64,000 bases of DNA from Echinarachnius parma (lineage: Eukaryota; Echinodermata; Echinoidea; Clypeasteroida; Echinarachniidae): positions 1 through 64,000 of the forward strand of contig JBAMJV010008094.1 of NCBI GenBank assembly GCA_037951105.1. The letters run 5' to 3'. Position 1 is the first letter of the stretch; every line of letters begins with the position of its first letter. The position numbers and the translations under genes are program-made. Of this stretch, positions 1 through 13,000 are shown piece by piece. A model generated the notes under the pieces. That model was not told the DNA's origin. It ran no database searches and saw nothing but the letters and a program-made list of their open reading frames with translations.

Positions 1-99
1 TCTTTTTTCATTCATCCAATACCTTTCCATAAATTAATTGTGTTACAGTACGTTACATTTTAACCATATAAAACACACACGCACATACAAGTAGGTGTT

Positions 100-215
100 A
101 CACAAATCAAGTTGAACTTCAGGTTGGACCTAACTATTATGGAAAGCCTTTTATTTGTTGCCTTGGAATAAAATTAATTTAAAAGCAAAAAATACGCATT
201 TGAGACTTAAAAAAA
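100..215. repeat. Half copy of the GTGTTTCACAAAG foldback MITE family
   Basis: This stretch matches the left part of the full element at 61598-61905: an AGTTGAACTT block, a GTTGGAC block, then CTAACTATTATGGAAAGCC and CCTTGGAATAAAAT. The palindromic right half is not present, so it is a partial or diverged copy. Confidence 0.5.
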
Positions 216-282
216 AAAAAAAAACACATTCCCGGCAATTATTTCAATGCTCCTAATTACAAAAACAGCTGATTTAAGCCGG

Positions 283-487
283 GGGAGGGGGGGGGGGGGG
301 GGGGTGTGTGTATGCTACTACCCCCCCCCCCCCCCCCAATTCAGAAAGGAGTACCTTTCATTGGTCTTGATGCCAACATCGGTCTCAGCCATCCATCCCC
401 TTCCCCCCACAATCAGTGGTCTCAGTTTCAGCCATGATGGGTCTAGGAGCACTTTTGTGAATTACAACCCCCCCCCCCCCCCCCCCC
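283..487. repeat. Homopolymer G and C tracts
   Basis: There is an 18-nt G run at 287-304, a 17-nt C run at 321-337 and a 20-nt C run at 468-487, in otherwise AT-rich DNA. The opposed G and C runs could pair or form G-quadruplexes. Open frames across them are low-complexity and not gene-like. Confidence 0.8.
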
Positions 488-955
488 AACACACACAAAC
501 ACACAATGCAGGAATAACAACAACTAAATGTGTAATACATGTATATAACTTGATACATATTAACTCGTAAGCAAGCACAGCCACACCTCACTACACACAT
601 GTACACTCGCACGAAAGCACCAAACATACACATGCATGCACACACAAACATACAGAAGCAATGCAAACAAATGCAAGTTACATTTCAATACTCATAATAA
701 CTCCATAAAACACACTAAAATATTATGTCTTGGGTTTTTGCCCTTTTATTAATCAATCTTGGCAAATCATTAACATAAACATGTTACAAAGAAATCATAT
801 CTTGTACATTTTTACAAAACAAACATACATTATTTGTTACACTTATAAATAATTGATATTTCAAATTATTAAAACCAGACAAAGTCCATACAATATGGAC
901 TACGGATAAATGAAACCTAAACTGAAGACTTGAGTTGTGAAATGTTAAAATCTTA

Positions 956-1790
956 TTGCAAAACGTTGGAATTCTAAAATATTCTGAATTTGAAATTCAT
1001 GTACAGGTTAGTCAGTACTTGTATGAAGAACGAAGTAGGTGCAATTCTGTGTTTACAAACCTTTTGAATAACAAATCTAAGTTCAATTTCGGATTCATTA
1101 CAATCAAAGGGACTGTAAAAAAAAAAAATCTGCTTTGAATGTTACTATGCTATCAATTCATTTGCATTACCTTTGTGGCTGGTAAAAAACAAAAATATAT
1201 CCCAACAACAAAAACAACATAGCACAGCTTGGCACAGGGAGTGGATGAATACAATTTCATAAGAATCAAGGGAAAAAAATTAAGTGAAGATAAGTACAAA
1301 TAGAATAAAGGAGATGAATCAGAACAAAAGGTGTAATGACATCAAGAAACAAGAACAAAGGATAAGAAATTAGAAATGAAAGGAAGTATTAAATGTTGAC
1401 AAGAATTTAATTGGTGACGTATTAGAGAGTGCAGCAATAAGAATGTATATAGAATTTCTGAACTTGACATTCATGTCACTCAGTATAGAATATTAATCTG
1501 AAAAACGAAATAGGTGCAATTTTGTGTTGAAGAACAAATATAATAAAGGAGAGGAAAACATAAGAACAAAAGGAGTAATAGCATTGAGTAACAAGAACAA
1601 AGGAAAATAAATTAGAAAATGAGAGGAAGATAGTATAAAATGCGGACAAGAATTCAATTGGTGACTTATTAGAGAGGGTGCAGCAATGATGAGAATGCAT
1701 TTAATTTCTAAAATTGACATTCATGTCCAAGTTAGTCAGTATGGAATTTTAATCTGAAAACGAAATGGGTGCAATTTTGTGTTGAATTAT
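956..1790. repeat. Degenerate direct repeats of about 250 bp
   Basis: A segment containing a TTGACATTCATGT-like block, CAGTATxGAATxTTAATCTG, an ACGAAATAGGTGCAATT-like block and TTTGTGTTGA recurs around 956-1045, 1434-1530 and 1685-1785. The last two units share the whole intervening purine-rich sequence. No protein is recognised. Confidence 0.7.
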
Positions 1791-1794
1791 AATT

Positions 1795-2345
1795 TGCTTC
1801 TTGAATCATCTATGTTTTCTCAGACCTTTTATGAAATTCTAGAAAGTCTTGATGCATATCTAGAGTCTTCAAGAGTCTTGACATCTCGATACCTTTCTTA
1901 TATGATTTCCCTTCTTGAAAGATCTAGGTCTTGTCAATTTAAGTGGGATTCTAGAAAGTCTTGGCGCATATCTCGAGTAACTAGTTTTCTCAAATCTTCA
2001 AGTCTTGATTCTTTTCCTATAATTCACTTCTTGAAACATCTACGTCTTCTCACCATCTTCCGTGGGATTCCAGAAAGACTGTACATATCTTGAGTCTTCT
2101 CAAATCATGATGCCTTTCTTTTATCTCTTCTTGAAATACATAGGTCTTCGTAGCACCATTTGTGGCATTCCAGAATAACTTGGTGCATATCTTGAGTCTT
2201 GTCATATTGATATTCTTCATCATTTCTTGATCTATCTGTGTCTCCTCAGACTTTTTGTGGGATTCTAGAAAATCTTAATGCATATTTTGTGTCTTCACAT
2301 GTCTTCGCAGAAACGTAGAGTCTTGACATCTCCATATGACAGAAA
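1795..2345. repeat. Degenerate pyrimidine-rich tandem repeat, unit about 130 bp
   Basis: Units carry a GGGATTCTAGAAAGTCTTG-like block, a GCATATCTxGAGTCTTC block, and a CTTCTTGAAAxATCTAGGTCTT block. About four diverged units follow each other. The composition resembles the larger CTT-rich array at 6.1-8.6 kb, and the two may be related. The remaining DNA to 2690 shows nothing recognisable. Confidence 0.65.
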
Positions 2346-2691
2346 CCCAAAGTCTTCTTCTTGAGATAAGGATGCAAATATATGCGACGGGCTTTAGCAA
2401 AAATCAGGCTTGATCTTGTGCCCCAATATCAAAATTGAGATTTGATTATGTTACTAACTGAAAGAACTCATCAAAAGCCTTCATATGATTCAACAATCAC
2501 GAAAAGTGACAATATTTGGTATTATCATGGTTACTACAAATTTCAATGACGTGAAAATCAATCCATGTTTCACTTTGAAAGTCAATTTCTGCAAAATATG
2601 AGACCCAGACAAGAACCTGATTTTGCCAAGGCCAATCACAAATGTCTAGCCATGTTGCAATAAATGTATCAACTACATGTACATAAGCCAA

Positions 2692-2920
2692 TCACATATC
2701 ACCAGATAGAGTTAACGGATGCCCGACGAATAGACAATATGCAAAATCAAATTTTCCGGTGGTGAAAGTCCTCTCCACTGCTTCATGCACAAAACATTCC
2801 GCTGGATAGAACGTACATCGCCCGACAAGGACTGGACAAGAACCGCATACGAAGGGAGACGAGCGGATGAAAATGTAACTCTCCGTCGGGCATCCGTTTA
2901 CGCAGTCCTGTGATATGTGA
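2692..2920. mobile_element. Foldback MITE (TCACATATCAC ends)
   Basis: The element begins TCACATATCAC and ends with the exact complement GTGATATGTGA. Just inside, AACGGATGCCCGACG at the left is mirrored by CGTCGGGCATCCGTT at the right. It has no coding capacity and is 229 bp long. Confidence 0.75.
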
Positions 2921-3704
2921 CCAGGCCTTTTGATGGAGCTGTTACATCATGTTGTAGTTGTTCATTCTAACCTTCTTCTATACATGGGCTCCACAAAAAC
3001 TTTGTTAATAGTGGCCTTGATTGGCCTGTAAAATTTGCCTCAAAATTGCACCGACTTATAAACTTATTACTATTTGAAATATCATTCTCTGTAATTATAT
3101 TAATAACAGAATGAAATTGTGGACATGGCTTGACATGGAAAATGACAAAATTTTCTTGTTTCAGTCATTATTAGTCTAAGATCTGACTTTTATGAAATAT
3201 GACTGGCACAACAATTGTTTACTGGCGCTGGGCCATTGAGCAAGTCTATAAGTCTATAATGAAAGGCAGGGGGAAAAGCTAATCCTTCAATATTATGTTG
3301 GGTGCAAATTTTCAAACCTAAATGAATTACCTGAATAATAAATAATATCTTGAATACATAGAAAATAAATGAATCATGAGTTGATTATTTTTAATATTTG
3401 AGCCCTGAACCCCCAAAGATTCATGCATTAACTCAAGTGTGACATAATCACTTCTAAGTATACATAGTTGATGTGATAACATCAAACAACACAAAAAGCC
3501 TCATGCTACTTGCATGTAATTTGTAGAATCAAACCTATATTAACAAAGAATAATTGCATTTGAGTGCAGCTTTATGAGATGATTTACACATAGTCTACTT
3601 TAACAACACCCAATCTTCAAGGCTACATTATACAGATGTACACTGTATATAATCATAATCAAAATGGTTAAGTGAAGGCAAGATTGTTCCATTCTAAGTG
3701 ACCA

Positions 3705-4135
3705 GGGCCTGTATTCAATTCCATTCTTAAGTCAAAATTTAAGCAGTTTACTTAGTATTTCATTTTTAGTAAATTACTTGGCCACAATTGGGATTCAATT
3801 AATTAATTAACTGAAAATCTTACCAACATGTAATAATGTCTTCAAAGATTCAGATTTCGTTCTACTGAAGTAAGTGTTACAAAACGATTTTAATACAAGA
3901 AAATTGCTTAGCAAATTTATTATTGAATAGACCGCTTCTGTAATGTATGCAAATATTATGCGTATGACGTCAGACTCCCCGTTGGCAAGCTTAACAAAAG
4001 TAACTATGTCCGGCAAGCTCCGGTAAACCTAGCTTGCCGGACCTAGTTACTATTGTTAAGCTTGCCAACGGAGAGTCTTACGTCATACGCATATTATTTG
4101 CATACATTACAGAAGCGGTCTATTGAATACCAGCC
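3705..4135. mobile_element. Large foldback MITE with nearly perfect inner palindrome
   Basis: Outer ends are GGGCCTGTATTCAAT and its near-complement ATTGAATACCAGCCC. An inner hairpin at about 3919-4127 has arms of about 100 bp carrying AGACCGCTTCTGTAATGTAT, CGTATGACGT and GCTTGCCGGA motifs. The arms are nearly identical, which suggests recent formation or gene conversion. It is non-coding. Confidence 0.8.
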
Positions 4136-4149
4136 CATGTCATTAAGCA

Positions 4150-5530
4150 GAGCTCCACACTACCTTGTTTGTACTACTTAGCCCAGTCTTTCGGGCAAGT
4201 AGAATCATAATCTATCAATGTTTGATTTTAAGGCCTGAAACAAACATTTAATGGCCTCAAAATGTATTTCGTTCATAAACCATTGTAATACATGAATAAG
4301 ATATTAAACTATAATAAACAAAATAATAATTCAATAGTAAAATATATTTACAAATTTAAAAAGTTGGAAGTCCTCAGACTACACCAATAACAAGCTTCTT
4401 ATATGCTAGTACTTTAACGTCTGTTTCAACAAGCTGTAAGTTACAAATACCCACACATCAGTCAGTTAATTGTCATCTAATTCATTCATCATAATGTTAA
4501 TCAAGTGCATGGTAACAATAATGTCCCGATGTAAATATATTGATAACAATTGTCTTAATTTTCTAGGGCACTTCTAAATTTACACAAGCCCCCACACTAA
4601 CCTTTTAATGTACTGGGGGGTGTTTCACAAATATCCCAAGTTGATCTTAGCACTAAGATGGTCTTAAATATTATGGAATGCCATTAGTGTCTTGAAACAA
4701 TTTTTGTAAAAGTTGTGTTGAAATGCAAAAAATGTTGATTCAAATCATATATATTTTCTAATATTATTAAAGAGATTTCATGAATTTTATGTGAAGATTA
4801 TGAATCTCTTTGATAATTAGAAAATATATATGATTTGAATCAACATTTTATGCATTTCAACATAACTTTTATAAAACTGTTTCAAGACACTAATGGCTTT
4901 CCATAATGTTTAAGACCATCTTAGTGCTAAGATCAACTTAGGATCTTTGTGAAACACCCCCCTGGAGTGGCCCATTCAGGCAAGTCATATCAGAAATCTT
5001 CTCATTCTACTTGTCCCAACAGAAAATGCACTTGCCTGCGTACTTCTAGATGAGATTTACACATAAGAAATTTCTTTTGTCTCTCGTAGTTGAACAATTA
5101 TTTAGCTGCCCAATCGGGCAAGCAAACCAGACTAAAAAAACTTAAAGGTACATTATAAAGAGAAATCTTGTTACAAAGAGCTTTGATAAAACAAAACCTT
5201 CTTACAAAGTAATTTTTATGGTCCAAGCTCTTTATATTCTTATCTTTTTTTAAACCCCAATATAAAAAGATAATTTTCGTGGCCCCGGGCCACTATAATG
5301 CTAGATTTGTTTTCAGCGGCCCAGTCGGGCAAGTAAAATAGCAATTTATCATATTTTATTAACCCCGAATCAGAATTGAGTGGCCCATAACAAAAAAACA
5401 AAAACAAAATCATCAAAGAAGTCCATTAACTTTGGCTGCCCAGTTGGGCAAGTAGAATTTGACATTTAAAATAGTTTATAGTGTCCTGAAGCTCATTTTT
5501 GGTGGCCCCGGGCCAGCGGGCTTGTGTTAA
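4150..5530. repeat. Cluster of CTTGCCC/GGGCAAG-type dispersed elements
   Basis: Several diverged copies carry CCACACTAACC, GCCCAGTCGGGCAAGT and CCCCGGGCCA blocks. The same family recurs at 11645-11905, 35690-35970, 37776-38058, 39958-40195 and about 59290-59440. One copy is interrupted by the foldback MITE at 4614-4964. No protein is recognised. Confidence 0.65.
4614..4964. mobile_element. Palindromic MITE, GGGGGGTGTTTCACAAA family, copy 1
   Basis: The 351-bp element reads almost as one inverted repeat: GGGGGGTGTTTCACAAA at the left and TTTGTGAAACACCCCCC at the right, with arms of about 160 bp meeting near 4780. It lies inside a CTTGCCC-type repeat, so the insertion is nested. Further full copies lie at 52247-52564 and 61598-61905. 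Confidence 0.9.
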
Positions 5531-6080
5531 TTTTTGGGTGGCCGCGGGCCTGTGCTGATTTTGAGTACTGCCAAACATATATGATTATCGAAAACCATTA
5601 TGCAGTTTCATATCACGCTGGTTTATGGTCCTAATTTACAGAACCAAACCTTATAATGCAACTTTAAAAACAAAAATATCTTGCATTTACTCACAGTTCA
5701 GATGCTGGCATCTTCTTCTTCATGTAAAACTTCTTCAGCGCTTTAAAGATAGATTCATGACTTTGCAAACTTTGAGGACTTATTTCAAAAGAGTATGTCT
5801 TTGCAGAGAAAAGCAGATTTTCTTCATGTTGACATGAAATTTTATTTATTTTGATATAATGACAGACCCTAAAATTAGATGCAAAGACATGAATCTATCC
5901 TTCAGAGCGAATTGTCTTCATTAACTTCTCAAAAGCCAAGTCTTCTATTCTTCTTCAATCTTGTAATCTTCAATTACATCTCGATCACTATAAAAAAAAT
6001 ATATAATAACATTAAAGAAAGGCAATGTCAATAAATCATATGACTTATGGAAGTGACAACATTTAAATTGTATTATTTTG
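5530..6080. other. No recognisable gene
   Basis: This stretch is AT-rich with scattered CTTCTTC motifs that grade into the following tandem array. No splice-consistent open frame or RNA gene was seen. Confidence 0.5.
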
Positions 6081-8620
6081 GCTTCACAGATACTACTGTT
6101 ATATTTGATTTGGCAATTTCAGTCTTTGAAAACAGTATTTGGATTAATAACATTTTTCAAATTAATAAGAGTTAAAGGCATACACATCACATAATTTTTG
6201 AACAATTTAACAACAAAGTATATAACACATAGCGTAAACATAACTACTTAACCTTACCTTATTTTTGAAAATGTCTTCTTAACACCTCCAGAATTGTACT
6301 GATCCTTTAATCTTCATCCTTACACTTGATCTTGGTACATTGGCAATCCTCTTCTTTCGTCTTAATACAACCAGATGACCAGACATTCATCTCCAAACCA
6401 AAAGAAAGTTCTTGGTACAACACTGGACTTCTTTCTTCTTAACAACTCAAGACATCAGAAGTTTTCAATCTTCATCTTAATTATTGATACAATCTTCTTT
6501 CTTCTTATCACCTTTAGACATTCTTCTTGATACATCTTTTGACATCATTTATCTTCATTATCTTCTTTCTTCATCAACCTTCTTGAACATCGGGTCTTCA
6601 TTTACATAGAGATTTCTTTTGCTTCTTTGCTGACATGGATCTTCTTTAACATGTCCAAGCTTCTTCATACATTGGTCTTCTTCAGATATCTTCTTAAAAC
6701 AGATCCTCTTGAACATCAAATCTTTTTACATAAGGTTTTCTTTTGCTTCTTTCACGACATATGTGCTTCTTTCTTCTATATTAAACATCCATCTTCTTTA
6801 ACCAAATGTCCAGGCTTCTTCAGACATCTTCTTAAAACATGTCTTCTTTTACATAAGGTTGTCTTTTGCTTCTTTCTTCAATATTCATACATCAATCTTC
6901 TTAGACCTTCAAGCTTCTTCATACATTGAACTTCTTCAGATATCTTCTTAAAACAGATCTTCTTGAACATCAAATCTTTTTACATTTAAGGTTTTCTTTT
7001 GCTTCTTTCCCGACATATGTGCTTCTTTCTTCGATAGTCATACATCAAGCTTCTTCATACATTGATCCAGCTGTTCGGACAACATCTTCTTAAAACAGAT
7101 CTTCTTGAACATCAAATCTTTTTACATAAGGTTTTCTTTTGCTTCTTTCCCGACATATGTGCATCTTTCTTCGATATTCATACATCAATCTTCTTAGACC
7201 TTCAAGCTTCTTCATACATTGGACTTCTTAGGACAACATCTTCTTAAAACATATCTTCTTGAACATCAAAGGCATCAAATCTTCTTTTTACGAAAAGCAT
7301 CAATATGCTTCTTTCTTCAATATTCATACATCAATCTTCGAAGACCTTCAAGCATCTTCATACATTGAACTTCTTCGGACAACATCTTCTTGAACATCAA
7401 GTCATCAAATCTTCTTCTTTTTACAAAGAGCTTTAACTTGCTTCTTTCCTGATACATGCTTCTATCTTCGATATTTTATACATCAATCTTCTTAGACCTT
7501 CAAGCTTCTTCATACATTGGACTTCTTCGAACAACATCTTCTTAATATAAAACCTCCCTGAACATCAAAGTGATCAAATCTTGTTTTTACAAAGAGCTTT
7601 ATTTCGCTTCTTTCTTCTATATTCAGACATCAATCTTATTTGACCTCCAAGCTCCTTCATCCATCAATTTTCTTTGGTCAACATCTTCCTTAATTCAAAC
7701 AGATCTTCTTTCCCCGTCAATCTTGCTAAACATCAAATCTTCTTATAGAGCTTTATTTTTCTTCTTTCCAGATAGGTGCTTCTTTCTTCGATATTCAGAC
7801 AGTGATCTTCGAAGATAGAACTTCAAGCTTCTTCATACATTGGTCTTCTTCGGACAACATCTTCTTAAAACACATCTTCTTGAACATCAAGTCATCAAAT
7901 CTTCATTTTACAAAGAGCTTTATTTCACTTCTTTCTTCTATATTCAGACATCAACCTTCTTAGACCTTCGAGCTTCTTCATCCATCAATCTTCTTCGGAC
8001 AACATCTTCTTAAACATTATCTTCTTTTCCTGTCAAACTTGTTAAACATCAAATCTTCTTATACAGAGAACTTTCTTATGATTCTTTCCTGATATGTGCT
8101 TCTTCTAAGATAGAACTTCAAGCTTCTTCTTTATATTGATCTTCTTGGGACAACATCTTCTTTAATTTGAACAGATCTTCAATCTTGTTTAACATCAAAT
8201 CTTCTTATTCAGAGACTTTCTCTTGCTTCTTTCATGATATGATAGAACTTCAAGCTGCTTCATTATATTGATCTTCTTGGGACAACATCTTCTTTAATTT
8301 GAAAAGATCTTCAATATTTGTAGACATCAAATCTTCTTATTTAGAGACTTTCTCTTCCTTCTTTCCTGATATGATAGAAATTCAAGCTTCTTCATTATAT
8401 TGATCTTCTTGGGACAACATCTTCTTTAATTTAAATCGATCTTCAATCTTGTTTAACATCAAATCTTCTTATACAGAGAACTTTCTCTTGCTTCTTTCCT
8501 GATATGAGCTTCTGTCTTCTTTCTTCTTTATACCTCTAGTCCTTTTGCATTTGTCTCAACATCCAAAATCTTCAAATCAAGACCTTTTCCTTTCGAAAAC
8601 AAAATCCAGTATCAAGGAGT
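6080..8620. repeat. Long CTT-rich tandem array, unit about 150 bp
   Basis: Roughly a dozen or more diverged units run head to tail. Recurring blocks are CAAGCTTCTTCATACATTG, GACTTCTTCGGACAACATC, TCTTCTTAAAACAGATC, TTCTTGAACATCAAATC and TTTGCTTCTTTCxxGA. Spacing of the CATACATT block is mostly 135-160 bp. One strand is strongly pyrimidine-rich. It resembles a minisatellite or satellite. Open frames inside are short and repetitive. Confidence 0.8.
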
Positions 8621-8865
8621 TTTCTTCAATCTCATTAATCATCTTCTCTTCAAGCTAAAATGTTGAAGGCAAAGAAAAAAAAATATAAGAAAATATGAGT
8701 TAGGCATCTAAATTATTTATTGTATATTATTGTTTATTGGCAAGTACATTTTGGGATTGCCAGAAAGTATTGGCAAACATAACTAAATCTGAAACAAAAT
8801 GTTATTGTTCGTTATCAGGTTTTTTTCTTTAGAAAGCGAACAGAAAAGAAGCAATGTACAGACAT

Positions 8866-9065
8866 ACAGTCAAATGTATCATAGTGGTCACCTATCTATA
8901 GCAGCCACCCTTTCTACAGTGGACACCACAAGTGATCCCCTGCAGAGAAATACAATGTTATAGAACCTGTCTATAGAGGTCCCCTGTCTACAATGGCTAC
9001 TTATTTCTTGGTCACTATACACGTTCGATTGTTTAGACCGAGAAGATTTTGGTATGACACTATTA
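8866..9065. mobile_element. Foldback element of the ACAGTCAAACCTGTCTATAG family
   Basis: Blocks reading ATAGTGGTCACCTATCTATA and CCTGTCTATAGAGGTCCCC identify a dispersed family also found at 16170-16355, 39578-39719, 47884-48060 and 51290-51470. The best-preserved member is the one at 39578. Confidence 0.6.
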
Positions 9066-9069
9066 AAAT

Positions 9070-9480
9070 CTCTATGCACCCAAGTCTAAAATACACTGGG
9101 TAGCACAATCAATGGATTAAAGAGAGTGTGTCGTCAAATCAGGAGGGCGCTTTTAGGAAACTCACTTGCATGTCTTCATAAATATGCTGGTTCATGCATT
9201 CTCAACTTAATTTGATACAATTTGTATTCTAATTCTTTTGGACATTTGTTTTCCATACAATTTTGATGCAAAAGATACATCTTTTGATGTTTTATGCAGA
9301 TTGTAAATAGATGAAATATTAAAATATTAAATTAAATGAGCATGACACGCCTGCAACTAATAGCATTTGTAAGCTACAGAGTGTGCAACATGCACATCAA
9401 CATGGCAGCTCCCAATGAGCTCTTCGAATAGCGCCCCCAGACACAACGCCACCCCCACCTTAAAGTGAAATTTCACTAGT
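9070..9480. other. No gene; possible decayed element
   Basis: GTCGTCAAATCAGGAGGGCGC near 9130 is roughly mirrored by AGCGCCCCCAGACACAAC near 9430, which suggests a decayed element with inverted ends. Nothing coding was seen. Confidence 0.35.
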
Positions 9481-9618
9481 CATACAAAAGTTAATACAAT
9501 TTGTGAGGATAACTGCCTACACCTGCGATTTGTATGGTTGTTGAGTTGTTCAGGGGTCTTCAGTAGCGGGCTATAGATAAATGATAAAGAAATGAAAAGG
9601 TAACATGATAAAAACAGC

Positions 9619-9624
9619 TTTATT
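9619..9624 (-). terminator. Possible TRA2 polyadenylation signal
   Basis: On the minus strand this reads AATAAA, about 475 bp beyond the TRA2 stop codon. It fits a 3' untranslated region running from 10098 to about 9600. No transcript evidence is available. Confidence 0.4.
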
Positions 9625-10098
9625 ACAAAGAAGTTATAGAAAGATAAAAGCAAACAAAATGGTATTAGTAGATGTTTCTTTACAGGAAAGAAGTTTTTAA
9701 AAATCCTTATCAAAGTCAATTTCAACAATTTAAAACATAGCGAGAGTGGCCTATACAAATGTGTTTTCCGTCCACTTTTAGACAAGTTTACGTCTATGAT
9801 TTTTGTTTTTTCAGGAACAAATTCTCAGGCTTAAGCTGCTTTTGGTGGCTGTTTAAAAAATCCAAACCAATCTTGCATATACATACAGAGGTTAACCAAT
9901 TTTGCCTTTTTGTTAGTGACCCAATGCTAGAAATTAACCGTTTGCCTTATGACACAGTCGGCGAAGTAAAAACAAACTGTTACTAGATTTTTGCTGAACT
10001 TGGGCCACCTTACCACTGCTTATGTCGAGCCTTGATTTTAATAGTAAAAAGATGTGTTCTTGACCCGACAGATGGAAGGGGGGGTTAGTAGAGATGCT

Positions 10099-13000
10099 CT
10101 ACTTACTTGGCGAGAAGGCATAGCGGTGTCGTCTGTGATGTTGCCTGTAGTAGGGAGATGGGGAGCGACGGTGATAGTACATGGGCGAGGGACTGCGCCG
10201 GTAGTAGTGGGGGGAGGGCGTGCGCCTGTAATAGGGGGAGGGAGATCGGTAGTACGGGCCCCCTCCTCCTCCCCTCTCTTTGAACGACTCTCGTTTTGGC
10301 CTGGAAAGATTATAAAGACAACAACAACATAAAATGCATTAGAATTTTAAGTGAGCATTGGTAGTAAGGTGGGAGGAGTGATAGCAATACAGGGTACAGA
10401 GGACTGCTCCTGTAATAAAGGGGGGGATGTGCATCTTTAATAATCTTTTGGCCTGCAAAGTTTGACAAAAAAGGAAACACAAAATACATTAGAATAAGAA
10501 GTAAGCGCTGGTAGTAAGGGGAAAGGAGTGATGGCAATAGTGGGGGGAGGGCGTGCGCCTGTAACGGGGGGAAGGAGATCAGAACTAAGCGACCCTTCAC
10601 CTTTCCTCTCTTTGAACGACTCTTGTTTGGCCTGCTAAGGTTTTTAAAACATACATAATACGCAATACATTAGAATTAAAAATGAGCGTTGGAAATATTA
10701 AAGATAGTGTCCGTCTTTTGCATGTGTCTTCAATTTTAGTCAAACATTACATAAACAACAAGGATACTGCTGTATGTACATCAAGTTGGTTACAATTTTC
10801 ACAGTGATAAAAAATTCAAATGATGCAAGAAAAACTAATCACTTAGTTGGAGGGGGTGGATTGGGGGGGGGGGGGGGGGGGGGAGTAGTTATTTAACATA
10901 ATCGTAGGTCTTCTCATTCGGTCTCTCAAACGGAGAGTAATTGTTTTTTAAAGGTTTTCTTTCCCTTTAACCTCATCAAGCCTATTTGATTTTGCTATAA
11001 AATGTATTCTTCATAGATCCCAACCCAAGTATTTTCAAGACAAGTCCTAGGCCCCATATCATAAACATTCACAATTAATCATACAAATAATCAGTTGATC
11101 GTATGACTATTCGTGAATTTTCATGTTATGGGTTCCTGAAAGGGTTACTGTAAACGTTGTTATTTTCGCGCGATTAATATTTTGCGCTGAGCGACGCAAA
11201 AACACATTCGCAGGTTTTTAATTTCGCGGCCGATCGTAAGACCCTCATCAAAATTATATTATTAAGTAAATGGAAATGAATATAATTGCATATTCGCGGG
11301 ATTTAATGTTCGCGGACACCGACTTCAGCGCGAAATCCGCGAAAATTAAAGCACCGCGAATATTACCACGTTTACAGTAACTTAAATAATTTACTACAGG
11401 AACGTGGTGTGCCATGTTTTAACTGTATGAGAAATGCAATATATATCGTCGGCAAAGGGTTAAGTGCAGTCACGTTGCTCACCGAGTGGGTTTGCCCATG
11501 TAGACACCGGGGGTGGGTGTGTGAGCCCTCTCTGTAATGGAATAGTCCACTCTGATTCGCCGTCCATCCACTTCCGTGCCATTGGTACTCGTACGTGCCT
11601 AGCATAGAAGGGGGGAAAACAGGTCATCCCAAATGATTCTATGATATGTGAAAATGTCTGTGTCCTTACGGGCAAGTAAAATCATAGATTTTGAAGGTTT
11701 ACTTGCCCCCAAATAAATTTGACTTGCCCTCTAACTTATTGATGAGATTTAGATGTAAGAAATCAAATTGTTATCTCATAGTTGAACAATTATTTAGTTG
11801 CCCGATCGGGCAAGCAAACCAGACAATTTATGACATTTCACTTGCCCCACATCAGTTTTTACTTGCCCTGGGCAAGTAGGCAAGTGCTAGTGTCGAGCCC
11901 TGCATTACCATACAATGCATAGACAATGCATGGTTGGTGGAATCGGCCCCTAGGTTATAGCATCTAGGCTAAATAATCCAGCCTGACAAGGGTTAAAACG
12001 ATAAATATTGCATTCACATAACAAAAACTTACAAATGTGAAGTGCATTATCAAGTAAACATATTGCATAAAAACAATAGGATACCATACAAGAATTAAAC
12101 ATACGAGAAGAATAAAGATGAAAGATAGTAAAAGGAATGAAAGATAGATGAACAGAGTCTGAAACTCTATGGTATCAACAACCTGTTGCACGGGTTTTCA
12201 CAAAGTACACAGTGACCCAGTGCGCTCTAAATCAATATTACAGAACTACTGCTCGATCAGTCAATCACGCATGTTTGTATGCACTGTAAGGAACATTACT
12301 TTGTGCGATAATTATATACGCTCATCACTAGGATTCAGAGTACAATAGTTTACAGTTTACAGTACATAGCACCCTATTATGATTATAAGCAGTCAACAAA
12401 TCACAATATATGCCTTATCTGAAAGTTTAAAAGTCTTTCCCGTGCCAATTTTGGCACATAAGGTGGCGCCTATCTCCGATTCATTAGCCCTAGGCCAAAT
12501 GTCTACTAAATGTAGCGAAAGCTACAGAAGGGGACCAGGCCTCTGGTAACTCGTCTGATTAACTTTCCCTTCTCCATTCTATAATTGCTGAGCACCTGGC
12601 TAGAAGGCAGAAGGTATCATATTCAAAGTCTTTGGTATGACACAGTCTGGGTTCAAAGTTCAAACCCGGGACCTCCCATGCATGAGGCGGACACTCGCTA
12701 AGCCACCATGCTCGGTAATGCCTTATCTGACTAAACATCTTATTACGGCTGACACAGCGTGTCTATTTGGCATCTAGTTCAACATACCTCCATAGCGTCG
12801 TCAACATTGCAGAAAAGGACAAAGGCAAATCCTCTAGAGCGCCCAGTCTAAAGAGAAAAGGGATACAAAAATCACACAACATGGTGTTGAACTAATGTAG
12901 TAATTGATAATTCAGCTATTTATTGAACTACTAAAAAGTAATAGTTATTCATTGAACTACTAAATATTAAAAGTTATACATATGTTAAAGTGAGGCCTGT

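Noticed and set aside
6627..7818. Short Phe/Leu/Ser-rich frames resembling a repeated peptide
   Set aside because: They follow the CTT-rich minisatellite units, change frame between units, and have no start or splice signals.
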